Source: Akkermansia sp.
Lineage (GTDB): Bacteria > Verrucomicrobiota > Verrucomicrobiia > Verrucomicrobiales > Akkermansiaceae
Assembly: GCA_030523775.1 (NCBI GenBank)
Contig: JAUNHW010000005.1
Location: forward strand, 1-64,000
Length of the DNA stretch: 64,000 nt
Reading direction: 5' to 3'
Positions 9,268-17,265 of this stretch are shown here, piece after piece (positions within the stretch are counted from its first letter, which is position 1; every line of letters begins with the position of its first letter). The position numbers and the translations under genes were made by a program. The notes under the pieces are model-generated. The model was not told the DNA's origin, did no database searches, and saw only the letters and a list, made by a program, of their open reading frames with translations.

Positions 9268-9924
9268 ATGAAAGGCTACGTCTACATTCTGACCAATCCG
9301 AGCTTCCGCGAGGACTGGGTGAAAATCGGCAAGAGCGCGCGCCCGGTGGACGTGCGCTCAAAGGAGCTGGACAACACGGCGGTGCCGCTGCCCTTTGAAA
9401 TCTTCGCCACCATGGAAACGGCCAAGTTCAACGAGGTCGAGAAACTGGTGCACAAGACCATCGACCGTCTGACCGACTTGCGTATCCGCCAGAACCGCGA
9501 ATTTTTCAACGTGCCACCCAAAACAGCCTTGGAGATCTTTACCGAGATTGCCGACACCATCGAGGATGCAGTAGTGCTCAGATACGCCGACAACAAGCCA
9601 ATCAAACAGGCGGTAAGGAAGGCAGGGAAGAAAGCCGCTCCCGCGCCGCGCGCCGAACGTCGCCGGCCGCGATTCAAGTTCAGCATGATTGGCGTGAAGG
9701 CCGGCGAAACGGTCACCTTTATTCCCACCGGCATCCAGGTGAGGGTGGCGAGTGATTCCACGGTAGAGTACAAGGGGCACATCTACAAGCTCTCCCCCTT
9801 CGTGCGGAAGTACCTGCCGAAGCGCCAGCGCAACACCTCCGGCGCCTACCAGGGCGCAAAATACTTCACCTACAAAGGCAAGCTCCTAGACGACCTCCGC
9901 ACCGAACGCGAAGGCAGGGGTTAG
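9268..9924 (+). CDS. GIY-YIG (T5orf172-type) nuclease with a C-terminal RAMA-like domain
   Basis: A 218-residue protein. The first ~95 residues match the T5orf172/MUG113 branch of GIY-YIG proteins: GYVYILTN at the start, WVKIGKS about ten residues later, then a conserved RSKELDNT and the segment EKLVHKTIDRL. After a basic linker (about 110-135), the C-terminal ~80 residues (TFIPTGIQVRVA, YKGHIYKLSPF, KYFTYKGKLLDDLR) resemble the beta-rich RAMA-type modules found in restriction-associated proteins; this second assignment is tentative. It follows hsdM by 21 bases and is probably in the same transcript. Nuclease activity is inferred; the arginine and glutamate expected in a fully active GIY-YIG site were not verified. 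Confidence 0.75.
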   Translation: MKGYVYILTNPSFREDWVKIGKSARPVDVRSKELDNTAVPLPFEIFATMETAKFNEVEKLVHKTIDRLTDLRIRQNREFFNVPPKTALEIFTEIADTIEDAVVLRYADNKPIKQAVRKAGKKAAPAPRAERRRPRFKFSMIGVKAGETVTFIPTGIQVRVASDSTVEYKGHIYKLSPFVRKYLPKRQRNTSGAYQGAKYFTYKGKLLDDLRTEREGRG

Positions 9925-9965
9925 CCGGCAACAACTATCGAACAAACCAAACTACCCTCAAACAT

Positions 9966-11063
9966 ATGGTCAACGCAAACTCTTTTGAAAATTTTCCAGG
10001 ACATGCCATAATTCCCAAAATTGACTGGCTAAATTGCATTCCTGATTTTTGCTACGAAAATAGGTCATCGCAGGTGCATGAAATCAATAAATGGAAGATA
10101 CCTGTATACATTTTCGAAAATCATGCTGCCGCCATAAAAGCCTGGTATAAACATCGTGAGACTCACCCAGCCCTTATCACATTTGATGAGCACGCAGACA
10201 CATTTCCTCCGCTTTGGAGGCAAAGGGAAGATTACCTGGAATGTCCTGACGAAAAGCAAATCAACGATAATTGGCTGAACCTTCTCAAACTGACGAGGGA
10301 CAGGATAGATACCATTGATGTCGAAGATTTTTTTCGCAAAGGCACGATACTTAGATCCGATAGCCAGGGGCAAGTTTTCAATCTTTACTATGATGAACAA
10401 ATACTTACGGCAATTTACCTAGATATTATAGGGAAGGCATACATATGTGCACCAGATTCATTTAATCCAAAACCATATACTGATATTAAAGAAATTATAG
10501 AGTTGTATAATAATGTTCATTACCTCAACGGCTTATTGAAACCTTCAATTTCTAGCTTCATGTTTCCTGGCCATGGAAATCTCGTTCACGCAATTGTAAA
10601 TTTGGCGGAGTGCCTCCATCAAGACTTAAGAAACGACACGCTAGCTATTCTCCAAAAATTTGGCTATGGCATGCCTGATAATTATATTCTCGACATAGAC
10701 CTTGATTATTTCCAAAATCCCTTCTTCGAGTCTATGCCATACAAAGAATATATGCTTTTTTTTGATTTGGTACGCAATGCAAGAGCAATAACAATAGCAA
10801 CTGAAGGTGAATGCGTAGATGCGAGCAGCAGGAATTACAACAGTTCAGTTGAGGAATATAACATATACGCTCAAAAGTATAATTTCGAGCCATTACCTAT
10901 GATTACATGGACATCAAAGGACGCGCTTGAAGGAGTACTTTCTCTCATAGAGTATGAATTGAGTGGACAAAGAGACGAACAAGATGAAAAATGCAGAAAG
11001 TTCGATGAGGAGAATGATCTGCGCCTAGCTAAAAACCGCAAGAAAAATAATCTCCCCTCATAA
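9966..11063 (+). CDS. UPF0489 / arginase-fold hydrolase
   Basis: A 365-residue protein of the UPF0489 family, related to C5orf22 and the peptide arginases. Two arginase-type metal motifs are visible: D-E-H-A-D at 74-78 (within LITFDEHADTF) and D-I-D-L-D-Y at 243-248 (within YILDIDLDYF), as in the binuclear manganese centre of arginases and deacetylases. The upstream VYIFENHAAAIKAW is also characteristic. Known relatives convert peptidyl arginine to ornithine in modified peptides. I see no precursor-peptide gene beside it, so the substrate here is unknown. The gene is AT-rich, lies 41 bases after the GIY-YIG gene on the same strand and closes the island. Confidence 0.72.
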   Translation: MVNANSFENFPGHAIIPKIDWLNCIPDFCYENRSSQVHEINKWKIPVYIFENHAAAIKAWYKHRETHPALITFDEHADTFPPLWRQREDYLECPDEKQINDNWLNLLKLTRDRIDTIDVEDFFRKGTILRSDSQGQVFNLYYDEQILTAIYLDIIGKAYICAPDSFNPKPYTDIKEIIELYNNVHYLNGLLKPSISSFMFPGHGNLVHAIVNLAECLHQDLRNDTLAILQKFGYGMPDNYILDIDLDYFQNPFFESMPYKEYMLFFDLVRNARAITIATEGECVDASSRNYNSSVEEYNIYAQKYNFEPLPMITWTSKDALEGVLSLIEYELSGQRDEQDEKCRKFDEENDLRLAKNRKKNNLPS

Positions 11064-11310
11064 ACTCTGCCCAGCCTCCCAACACGCTTTGCTTTAGAGG
11101 GATTCTCTGCAGATATCCTGTTGAGTTGAATTTCCCATACCTCTGAGTGGAAGATTTTTCATGCGCTGGTGAAGCAGAAGATTTTAGCTCGCGGGCGGGG
11201 GCGGGTTAGAGGTGGTGCAGGTAATCTCGGCAGGAGGTGAGCAGTTGGATGGCTTGTTGCTGAGGTTCTAGGTGGGAGTGGAAAGAGTTTTCCTGGAGGA
11301 GGGGGAGGGC
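11064..11310. other. Intergenic region between UPF0489 gene and ankyrin lipoprotein gene
   Basis: Convergent 3' ends meet here. No clear terminator hairpin is seen. In the frame of the ankyrin gene, the minus strand stays open for 34 codons beyond its stop (ending LTSCRDYLHHL), which looks like the tail of an unrelated protein and may be a gene remnant. Confidence 0.35.
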
Positions 11311-13935
11311 TTATTGTGAGGAACGCAATATTCTCATATAGGCTTTCTTGGGGGCCTTCTCACGGAATCCCTTCCGCAAATGCTTGATTTCCTTATTGAA
11401 ATGCCGCAGTACAGGTTCGTCTCCGATTTTTCCCATAATGCGCTTAATTTTCAACCATGCTGCCTCCCATTGAGGATTCTGCGAACGCGAATTCATGACG
11501 GACCTCCAATTGTACTCTTTGCCATCACTTCCAACAAAATTGGCATTAGGCAACACATCTTTATACGGCGCGTTTTCTTGTTTCGAAATCAAGACTAGGC
11601 CCCCATGCGCATACGGAAGGCTGCCATCTTTCATAAATATAAATTCCTTCTTCTCGCATAGCAGGCAATCGCGCAGTAGTGGGGGAATTGTCTTTAGCGC
11701 TTCTACAGCTTCTTGAGCTTCATCCCGGCTGCCGGTTTGGTCGTCAGTCTCGGCTTTGCTTTCAGAGGCAACGACTCGCCCGGCAGCTTCTTCACCCCAG
11801 TTCTGGCTGCCAGTTAGATTGTCAATTTCCTTTTGTGAAGATTTTTGAGATTTCAGATGCTCCTTAATCAATCGCACACACTCAGTAAAGCCGCCAGCTT
11901 CCGCATATGTGATTGCTTCTTCTTTTCCCTTGTTTTTTGCATGCACCTTAATGCCAGCGTCTAGAAGTACTTTAACGCAGTTCTTTTGTCCAGCTATACA
12001 TGCATAATGGAGCGCAGTGTTGCCAGAGCTTTCTTCTCGAGCGTTTACATTTACTCCTTGGCGCAACAGCTTTTTAACTTCATTTACATTTCCTTCCACT
12101 ACATTTCCAAGATATGCGATTTCTCTATCATCTTTTGCGCCAGCTTTTAAGAGAACCTGTATGCATTCATTATGGCCTTTTAGCCACGCAGCCCATACAG
12201 GAGATGTTCCATCATCCGCTCTTTGAGTAACATCTGCGCCCGCATCAATCAATGCTTGAACGCATTTTGCACATCCCGAGATGCAGGCGAAATATAGCGC
12301 GGAATGCCCTTCATCATCACACGCGTTTACCTTAACGCCTTTTTTTAGCATATCATTCACAGCTTCAACCTGCCCAAGGGAACATGCAACCAAAAACGAT
12401 ATTTCCCTATCGTCTTTTGCGCCTGCTTCCAATAAAAGCTCGACACAATCATCATGACCGTTTTTCCAAGCAGCATCTACAGGCGTTGTCCCGTCATCTG
12501 CAGCTCTGGAAACGTCCGCGCCAGCCTGAATTAGCACCCGCACGCATTCTGCTGCTCCCTGTTTACATGCATACACCAAAGCGGTTGTCCCATCCTCGTC
12601 CTGGCTATTGATGCTCGCCCCGTACATTAGCAATTCCTTTACGCAGCGGGGGCTATTGTACATACATGCTTTCGACAACAATGCCACGCCGTTTTCGTCT
12701 TTGGCATTCGCGTCAGCACCCGCATCCAATAATGCTTTCAGTTTTTTATTATCATTGCGTGAGCAGGCTTGAACAAGCTCGCTCACCTTTGCCGAAGGCA
12801 AATCATTTGAACCTCCATTCCGCGAACGTGCCTTATTGTTTTTAGCCTTCGCTGTCTGCAATAGGTCGCTGCAATAACTGGCATCTTCTTCTCCTACCAT
12901 GTCTAGTGCTGTCCTCTTATCGTGATTTTTGTGCATCACATCTGCACCAGCGTCCAGCAATATTTTAACACAATCTGTCTTGTGTTCCGCGCATGCCCAC
13001 ATCAAAGCAGTCCATCCGTCTTTGTCCTCCTGTTCCAAGTTTGCGCCCGCATCAATCAATGCTTGTACGCATTCCTTCTGATCTTGCATGCATGCTTTCA
13101 TCAGGGCAGATGCACCATCGGTATCATGGTGGTTCTTGTCAGCCCCATGCTCCAGCAATAATGTCAAGCATTCAGTATTGCCATAATAGCATGCTAAGGT
13201 TAAAGCCGTTTCCCCGCTATTGTCGCCAATCCCTATGTCGGCTCCACTAGCTAGCAGAATTTTGGCACACGATAGTTTATTCCTTTCAATAGCATTCATT
13301 AATGGCGTCCGTCCGTTCTTGTCTTTGGCATCTATTTTTGCGCCCGTCTCGAGTAATAGTTTTACGCAATCATCATGCCCCCTTCGACTAGCCCATATCA
13401 AGGCAGTCCACCCCGCTTTATCTGCCGATTCTATATCCGCGCCTGCCTCCAGTAACAGCCTTGCACATGAGAAACTTCCTTCTCGACAGGCCTTAGACAG
13501 TGCGGACTTGTCATTTTTTCCAAGATTCCTCACGTCAGCGCCAGCCTTGATGAGCAACTTGACACCAGTACTGTAACCGCATCCAGCAGCGATATATAGA
13601 GGAGCCTCCTCTGCGCCTTCCTCTGGTTCGATTTCGGCGCCTGCCGCAAGCAACAGTTTAAAAATTTCATCGTTCTTCTGCTTGATTGCCTCTTTAAACG
13701 CCTCTCGTCCCACGCTGGACTTTATCTCCAACGCAGACTTTACGACTCCCATATTGATGAGTTCCGTGAGGGCATTTTTTTTCTGGTCGGTGTTCGTCAC
13801 GGAGGCGCTCGTTAGAGTGGTATTCAATTCTGCTTGTGTGGGTATGCCTTTCGTGTTGTCCTGTTTCTTTTTACACGAGCAAAGCAATAAACAGGCAATG
13901 AGAATGGCAATGCTTTTTGTGTAGGTGGTTTTCAT
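11311..13935 (-). CDS. Ankyrin-repeat lipoprotein
   Basis: An 874-residue protein. The chosen start (13935) gives a lipoprotein signal, MKTTYTKSIAILIACLLLCSC, with lipobox LCSC around residue 20; a longer frame to 14109 adds a non-signal N-terminus running through the promoter, and is rejected. I count about 17 ankyrin repeats (LLxAGADxxxxD) between residues ~70 and ~720. A charged linker follows, then a ~120-residue C-terminal domain with no recognised family. Export and lipid anchoring place it at the envelope, where ankyrin arrays usually mediate protein binding. It is monocistronic with its own promoter. It lies next to the defence island, but a role there is speculative. Confidence 0.85.
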   Translation of the reverse strand: MKTTYTKSIAILIACLLLCSCKKKQDNTKGIPTQAELNTTLTSASVTNTDQKKNALTELINMGVVKSALEIKSSVGREAFKEAIKQKNDEIFKLLLAAGAEIEPEEGAEEAPLYIAAGCGYSTGVKLLIKAGADVRNLGKNDKSALSKACREGSFSCARLLLEAGADIESADKAGWTALIWASRRGHDDCVKLLLETGAKIDAKDKNGRTPLMNAIERNKLSCAKILLASGADIGIGDNSGETALTLACYYGNTECLTLLLEHGADKNHHDTDGASALMKACMQDQKECVQALIDAGANLEQEDKDGWTALMWACAEHKTDCVKILLDAGADVMHKNHDKRTALDMVGEEDASYCSDLLQTAKAKNNKARSRNGGSNDLPSAKVSELVQACSRNDNKKLKALLDAGADANAKDENGVALLSKACMYNSPRCVKELLMYGASINSQDEDGTTALVYACKQGAAECVRVLIQAGADVSRAADDGTTPVDAAWKNGHDDCVELLLEAGAKDDREISFLVACSLGQVEAVNDMLKKGVKVNACDDEGHSALYFACISGCAKCVQALIDAGADVTQRADDGTSPVWAAWLKGHNECIQVLLKAGAKDDREIAYLGNVVEGNVNEVKKLLRQGVNVNAREESSGNTALHYACIAGQKNCVKVLLDAGIKVHAKNKGKEEAITYAEAGGFTECVRLIKEHLKSQKSSQKEIDNLTGSQNWGEEAAGRVVASESKAETDDQTGSRDEAQEAVEALKTIPPLLRDCLLCEKKEFIFMKDGSLPYAHGGLVLISKQENAPYKDVLPNANFVGSDGKEYNWRSVMNSRSQNPQWEAAWLKIKRIMGKIGDEPVLRHFNKEIKHLRKGFREKAPKKAYMRILRSSQ

Positions 13936-13964
13936 AACATTATGATTCATGGGTATATGGCGGC

Positions 13965-13992
13965 AGTGTATCAGGTGTCGCAATCTTGTCAA
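13965..13992 (-). promoter_or_regulatory. Promoter of the ankyrin lipoprotein gene
   Basis: On the minus strand: TTGACA (13992-13987), 16-base spacer, TACACT (13970-13965). The leader is about 25 bases. The perfect -35 box supports the 13935 start. Confidence 0.7.
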
Positions 13993-14022
13993 GCCCTTTT
14001 CAAGAGCTGCGGGTAAAAATTG

Positions 14023-14057
14023 AAAAACCCTCCCGGCCTTTCGGCGGGAGGGTTTTT
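14023..14057. terminator. Bidirectional terminator hairpin
   Basis: AAAAACCCTCCCG (14023-14035) pairs with CGGGAGGGTTTTT (14045-14057). A/T tracts on both sides make it usable in either direction. It lies about 200 bases beyond the nuoN stop and directly before the ankyrin gene promoter, so it probably ends the nuo transcript. Confidence 0.75.
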
Positions 14058-14254
14058 GAAAGGGCCCGTCTTCGCACTTGCGGGCTACGTTGACTCGGGC
14101 GCGCCTCACGCGCTCTCGCCCCTATCGGGGCCAACGTGCTTCGCAGTTGGTCCACCCCGCCTTACCGTGCGCAGCGCGCACGCCCTGCTCGGGACCGTCG
14201 GCGGTGTTGAGGCAAGCTATGTACTCTTTGAATGAATGGCGCGCTGCGCGCGGT
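14058..14254. repeat. Intergenic repeat region after nuoN, with dispersed repeat copy D
   Basis: Contains CCCGTCTTCGC (14065-14075) and GCTACG (14084-14089), the minus-strand form of the GGCGTAGC...GCGAAGACGGG repeat with a very short interior. GC-rich palindromic stretches (GCGCAGCGCGC; GCGCGCTGCGCGCGG) follow. No gene is apparent. Confidence 0.55.
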
Positions 14255-15721
14255 TTAAGAGCCGCTGGAGATTAGGAGGGGGAGCGTGCCGAGGATGATG
14301 GAGGCTAGGGCGCAGATGGCCAGGACGGCGGTGGTGATGCCGGGAACCTGGAGGGGCTTGTCCTCCGGGAGGGGTTTCTCCCAATACATGGCGCGGATGA
14401 TCTTGAAGTAGTAGTAGAAGCCGGCGGCGGCACAGATGATCATGATGACGAGCAGCCAGGAGAGGCCGTCGAGGACGGTCATGGTGTCGATGAGGGCGAG
14501 GAATGCCTTCAGTTTGGCGATAAAGCCGATGGTGAGGGGCACGCCTGCGAGGGATGCGAATGCCACGGTGACGAGGAAGGCGGTGCGGGGGTTGGTTTTG
14601 GCGAGGCCGCGGAAGGCGGCGATTTCCTCGCTGCCGCGCTGTGTGCGAACCATGGCGATGGCGTAGAAGGCGGGGATGGTGGCGAGGGCGTACGCGAGCA
14701 GGTAGGAGAAGACGTTGATGTCGCGTGTGCCGATGCCGTATTCGCCGACGCCGAGGAAGAAGACGATGATGAAGCCGGCTTGCCCGATGGAGGAGTAACC
14801 GAGGAGGCGCTTGGCGTTGTTCTGGTTGATGGCGCCGAGGTTACCGATGAGCAGGGTGGCGGCGGCCACGAGGCCCACAATCCACACGAGCACGTTGCAG
14901 AGGGCGTACTCCGGGTGCATGTAGTGGGAGAACGGCGCGAAGAGTGTGCAGAGCACCACAAAGCCGCCCACCTTGGATGCCACGGCCAGGAAGCTGGAGG
15001 TGGGGGTGGGGGCTCCCTGGTACACATCGGGAATCCAGACGTGCATGGGGGCGGCGCCCACTTTGAAGAAGGCGCCGAGGAAGAGCATGGCCACGGCCAT
15101 GAGGAAGCCTCCGGCAATGGCGGGGGCGCCGATGGCGGAGCCTTGCAGGGCCACCTGGGCCACCTGCGGGTCCAGCTCGAAGGTGCCGGTCATGCCGAAG
15201 TACCAGGCGGCGCCGAAGACGAGCAGTCCGGTGCTCATGGCGCCGAGCACCAGGTACTTGATGCCGGCTTCCACGGAGCCCTGGTTGCGGCGGAAGTAGC
15301 CCGCGAGCGTGTAGGAGCTGAGCGTCAGCACCTCCAGGCTCACAAAGAGCATGATGAGGTCGTGCGCCTGGGTGAGGCAGAAGATGCCGGCGCAAGCCAC
15401 CAGGGGCAGGGCCAGGAACTCGCCGTAGCCCTCGGGGTTGTCGCCGCCGGCAATGGAGTCGCAGCTCACGGTGAAGTAGTCGTACGCGAGCAGGAGGGTG
15501 AGTCCGGTTGCCGCGCAGGCGAGGAAGCCGAAGAGGTTGAACGGCTCGCCGAGCATGAAGCAGCCCGTGGCAATGGCTGCCACCGCGCCGAACACGGCGT
15601 ACACGCGCTTGTCCAGCTTGGGCAGGAAGGCGTCCGCCATGAGGATGAGCGCCGCGATGCCGACCAGGACGAAGGCCGGGGTGAACTGGCACCAGGTGTA
15701 GGATTCAGTAATGGGAGACAT
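14255..15721 (-). CDS. nuoN: NADH-quinone oxidoreductase subunit N
   Basis: A 488-residue antiporter-like membrane subunit of complex I with about 14 hydrophobic helices, starting MSPITESYTWCQF. The family pattern FFLGVGEYGIGTRDIN with the preceding LGYSSIGQAGF, and a loop with PFSHYMHPEY, are visible. It is the last gene of the nuo cluster, 20 bases after nuoM. Subunits L, M and N form the distal proton-pumping arm. Length matches the family (about 480-500 residues). No Shine-Dalgarno precedes the start. Confidence 0.95.
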   Translation of the reverse strand: MSPITESYTWCQFTPAFVLVGIAALILMADAFLPKLDKRVYAVFGAVAAIATGCFMLGEPFNLFGFLACAATGLTLLLAYDYFTVSCDSIAGGDNPEGYGEFLALPLVACAGIFCLTQAHDLIMLFVSLEVLTLSSYTLAGYFRRNQGSVEAGIKYLVLGAMSTGLLVFGAAWYFGMTGTFELDPQVAQVALQGSAIGAPAIAGGFLMAVAMLFLGAFFKVGAAPMHVWIPDVYQGAPTPTSSFLAVASKVGGFVVLCTLFAPFSHYMHPEYALCNVLVWIVGLVAAATLLIGNLGAINQNNAKRLLGYSSIGQAGFIIVFFLGVGEYGIGTRDINVFSYLLAYALATIPAFYAIAMVRTQRGSEEIAAFRGLAKTNPRTAFLVTVAFASLAGVPLTIGFIAKLKAFLALIDTMTVLDGLSWLLVIMIICAAAGFYYYFKIIRAMYWEKPLPEDKPLQVPGITTAVLAICALASIILGTLPLLISSGS

Positions 15722-15741
15722 GGTGTGAAATGGGATTCAGG

Positions 15742-17259
15742 TTAGGCGCCGATGGCGGGAACGAGGTTGGAGACGATGTAGGGCAGGATGCCGAAGAGGA
15801 CGATGGCCACGGTGAGCACGACGGCGGCCGTGGTGTCCAGGGCGGTGAGCCCGGTGGCGCGGTCGGAGGCGTGCGAGACGTCGCCCTCAAAGATGTTGCG
15901 GAAGGCGCGGAGCATGTAGACGGCGCTGATGACGAGGCCCCAGAGGGCGAAGACCAGTGTGAACTGCACGGGGCCGAGGCCACCGAGCCAGTTGGCCAGC
16001 GCGCAGCAACCGTCCGCTCCGGGGTGCCAATCCACGAAGCAGGAGTAGAAGATAGAGAACTCGCCGGGGAAGTTGGCCAGCAGGGGCAGGCCGATGGATG
16101 CCAGCCCGGCCACCGCAAAGAGGAAGCCGAGCCACGGCAGCTTGCGCGCCAGGCCGCCCATGGATTCCATCTCCAGCGTGCGCGTCTGGCTCTCAATCTG
16201 CCCGGTGAGCAGGAAGAGCATGGAAATCGTCAGGCCGTGGGCCAGCATCAGCAGGGCCGCACCCTTCACCGCCAGCTCGGATGCCACGGGGCCGCAGCCC
16301 GCCACCAGCACCGCGAACGCCAGGAAGAGGTACCCCATGTGCATGACGGAGGAGTTGCCCAGCATGTCGTCCAGCCTGCGCTGGGCGATGGTGACGATGC
16401 CCACCCAGAGCACGTTGCCGAGCAGGAGCACCAGCAGCAGGTTGTTCCAGCAGCCGAAGAGGGAATCAAGCCCCTGCGGGCCGAAAACGTACGCCAGCGT
16501 GAAGAGGCCGTACAGGCCGAACTTCTTCAGCACGCCCGCATGCAGCATGGCAATGGGCGTGGGCGCGCTCGCATACGCGGGGGCCGCCCAGGAGTGGAAC
16601 GGGAAGAGCGACACCAGCGTGCCGAATCCCGCCAGCAGCAGGCCGCCGATGATGCAGCCGTGCTCCGGCGCAATGCCCGCCTGGAACGCGCGCGCCATCA
16701 TGCTGAAGCTGTAGGCGTGCATCTCCCAGCAGAGCATCAGCAGGCCCGCCAGCAGCACCATGGACGCCAGGCCCAGGTACAGCGTGGCGGTCCACGCCAC
16801 CGTGCGGCGGTCGCCGCGGCCGTAGCAGCCGATCATCACGAAGGTGGGGATGAGCGCCAGCTCGTGGAAGCCGTAGAAGGCGATAATGTTGTCGGACATG
16901 AACGCGCCCATGGCGCCGGTGGAGAGCAGGAGGGCGGAGATGGCCCAGCTGCGCTCGGCGTCCTTGTTGGGGGCTTTCAGGCCGATGGTGGCGGCCAGCG
17001 TGACAATGGCGGTGAGCAGCACCATCACCTTGGCGAGCGGCAGCACCGCCGGGTCCACCGTCAGCTGCACGGGGAAGCCGAACAGGGTGGACGCGCAGCA
17101 GTCCGCGCCGCAGTGCGGGCAGAAGGCCGCGCCCAGGGCCAGAATGAAGGTGGCAACGGCGCTGGCAATGGCTGTCAGGCGGCCGGGTGCCTTCGCCAGG
17201 CCGATGAGGGCGGAGGCGATTACGGGAATGAGGATAAGCCAGATAAGCATGGTGGTCAA
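15742..17259 (-). CDS. nuoM: NADH-quinone oxidoreductase subunit M
   Basis: A 505-residue Mrp-antiporter-type membrane subunit. Diagnostic segments are FYGFHELALIPTFVMIGCYG (helix 5 region with the conserved Glu), FPFHSWAAPAYASAPTPIAM and the helix-12 GFLFAVAGLASIGLPLLANF. The amino end MTTMLIWLILIPVIASALIG is a typical first helix. It lies six bases after nuoL and 20 before nuoN in the same operon. Confidence 0.95.
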   Translation of the reverse strand: MTTMLIWLILIPVIASALIGLAKAPGRLTAIASAVATFILALGAAFCPHCGADCCASTLFGFPVQLTVDPAVLPLAKVMVLLTAIVTLAATIGLKAPNKDAERSWAISALLLSTGAMGAFMSDNIIAFYGFHELALIPTFVMIGCYGRGDRRTVAWTATLYLGLASMVLLAGLLMLCWEMHAYSFSMMARAFQAGIAPEHGCIIGGLLLAGFGTLVSLFPFHSWAAPAYASAPTPIAMLHAGVLKKFGLYGLFTLAYVFGPQGLDSLFGCWNNLLLVLLLGNVLWVGIVTIAQRRLDDMLGNSSVMHMGYLFLAFAVLVAGCGPVASELAVKGAALLMLAHGLTISMLFLLTGQIESQTRTLEMESMGGLARKLPWLGFLFAVAGLASIGLPLLANFPGEFSIFYSCFVDWHPGADGCCALANWLGGLGPVQFTLVFALWGLVISAVYMLRAFRNIFEGDVSHASDRATGLTALDTTAAVVLTVAIVLFGILPYIVSNLVPAIGA

Positions 17260-17265
17260 ATCAGG

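Noticed and set aside
1752..11063. Prophage or integrative element
   Set aside because: Although a tRNA gene lies at the left end, no integrase, phage structural gene or att duplication of the tRNA 3' end was found within the window.
13936..14109. N-terminal extension of the ankyrin protein
   Set aside because: It would translate the promoter with its TTGACA box and bury the lipoprotein signal 58 residues inside the protein.
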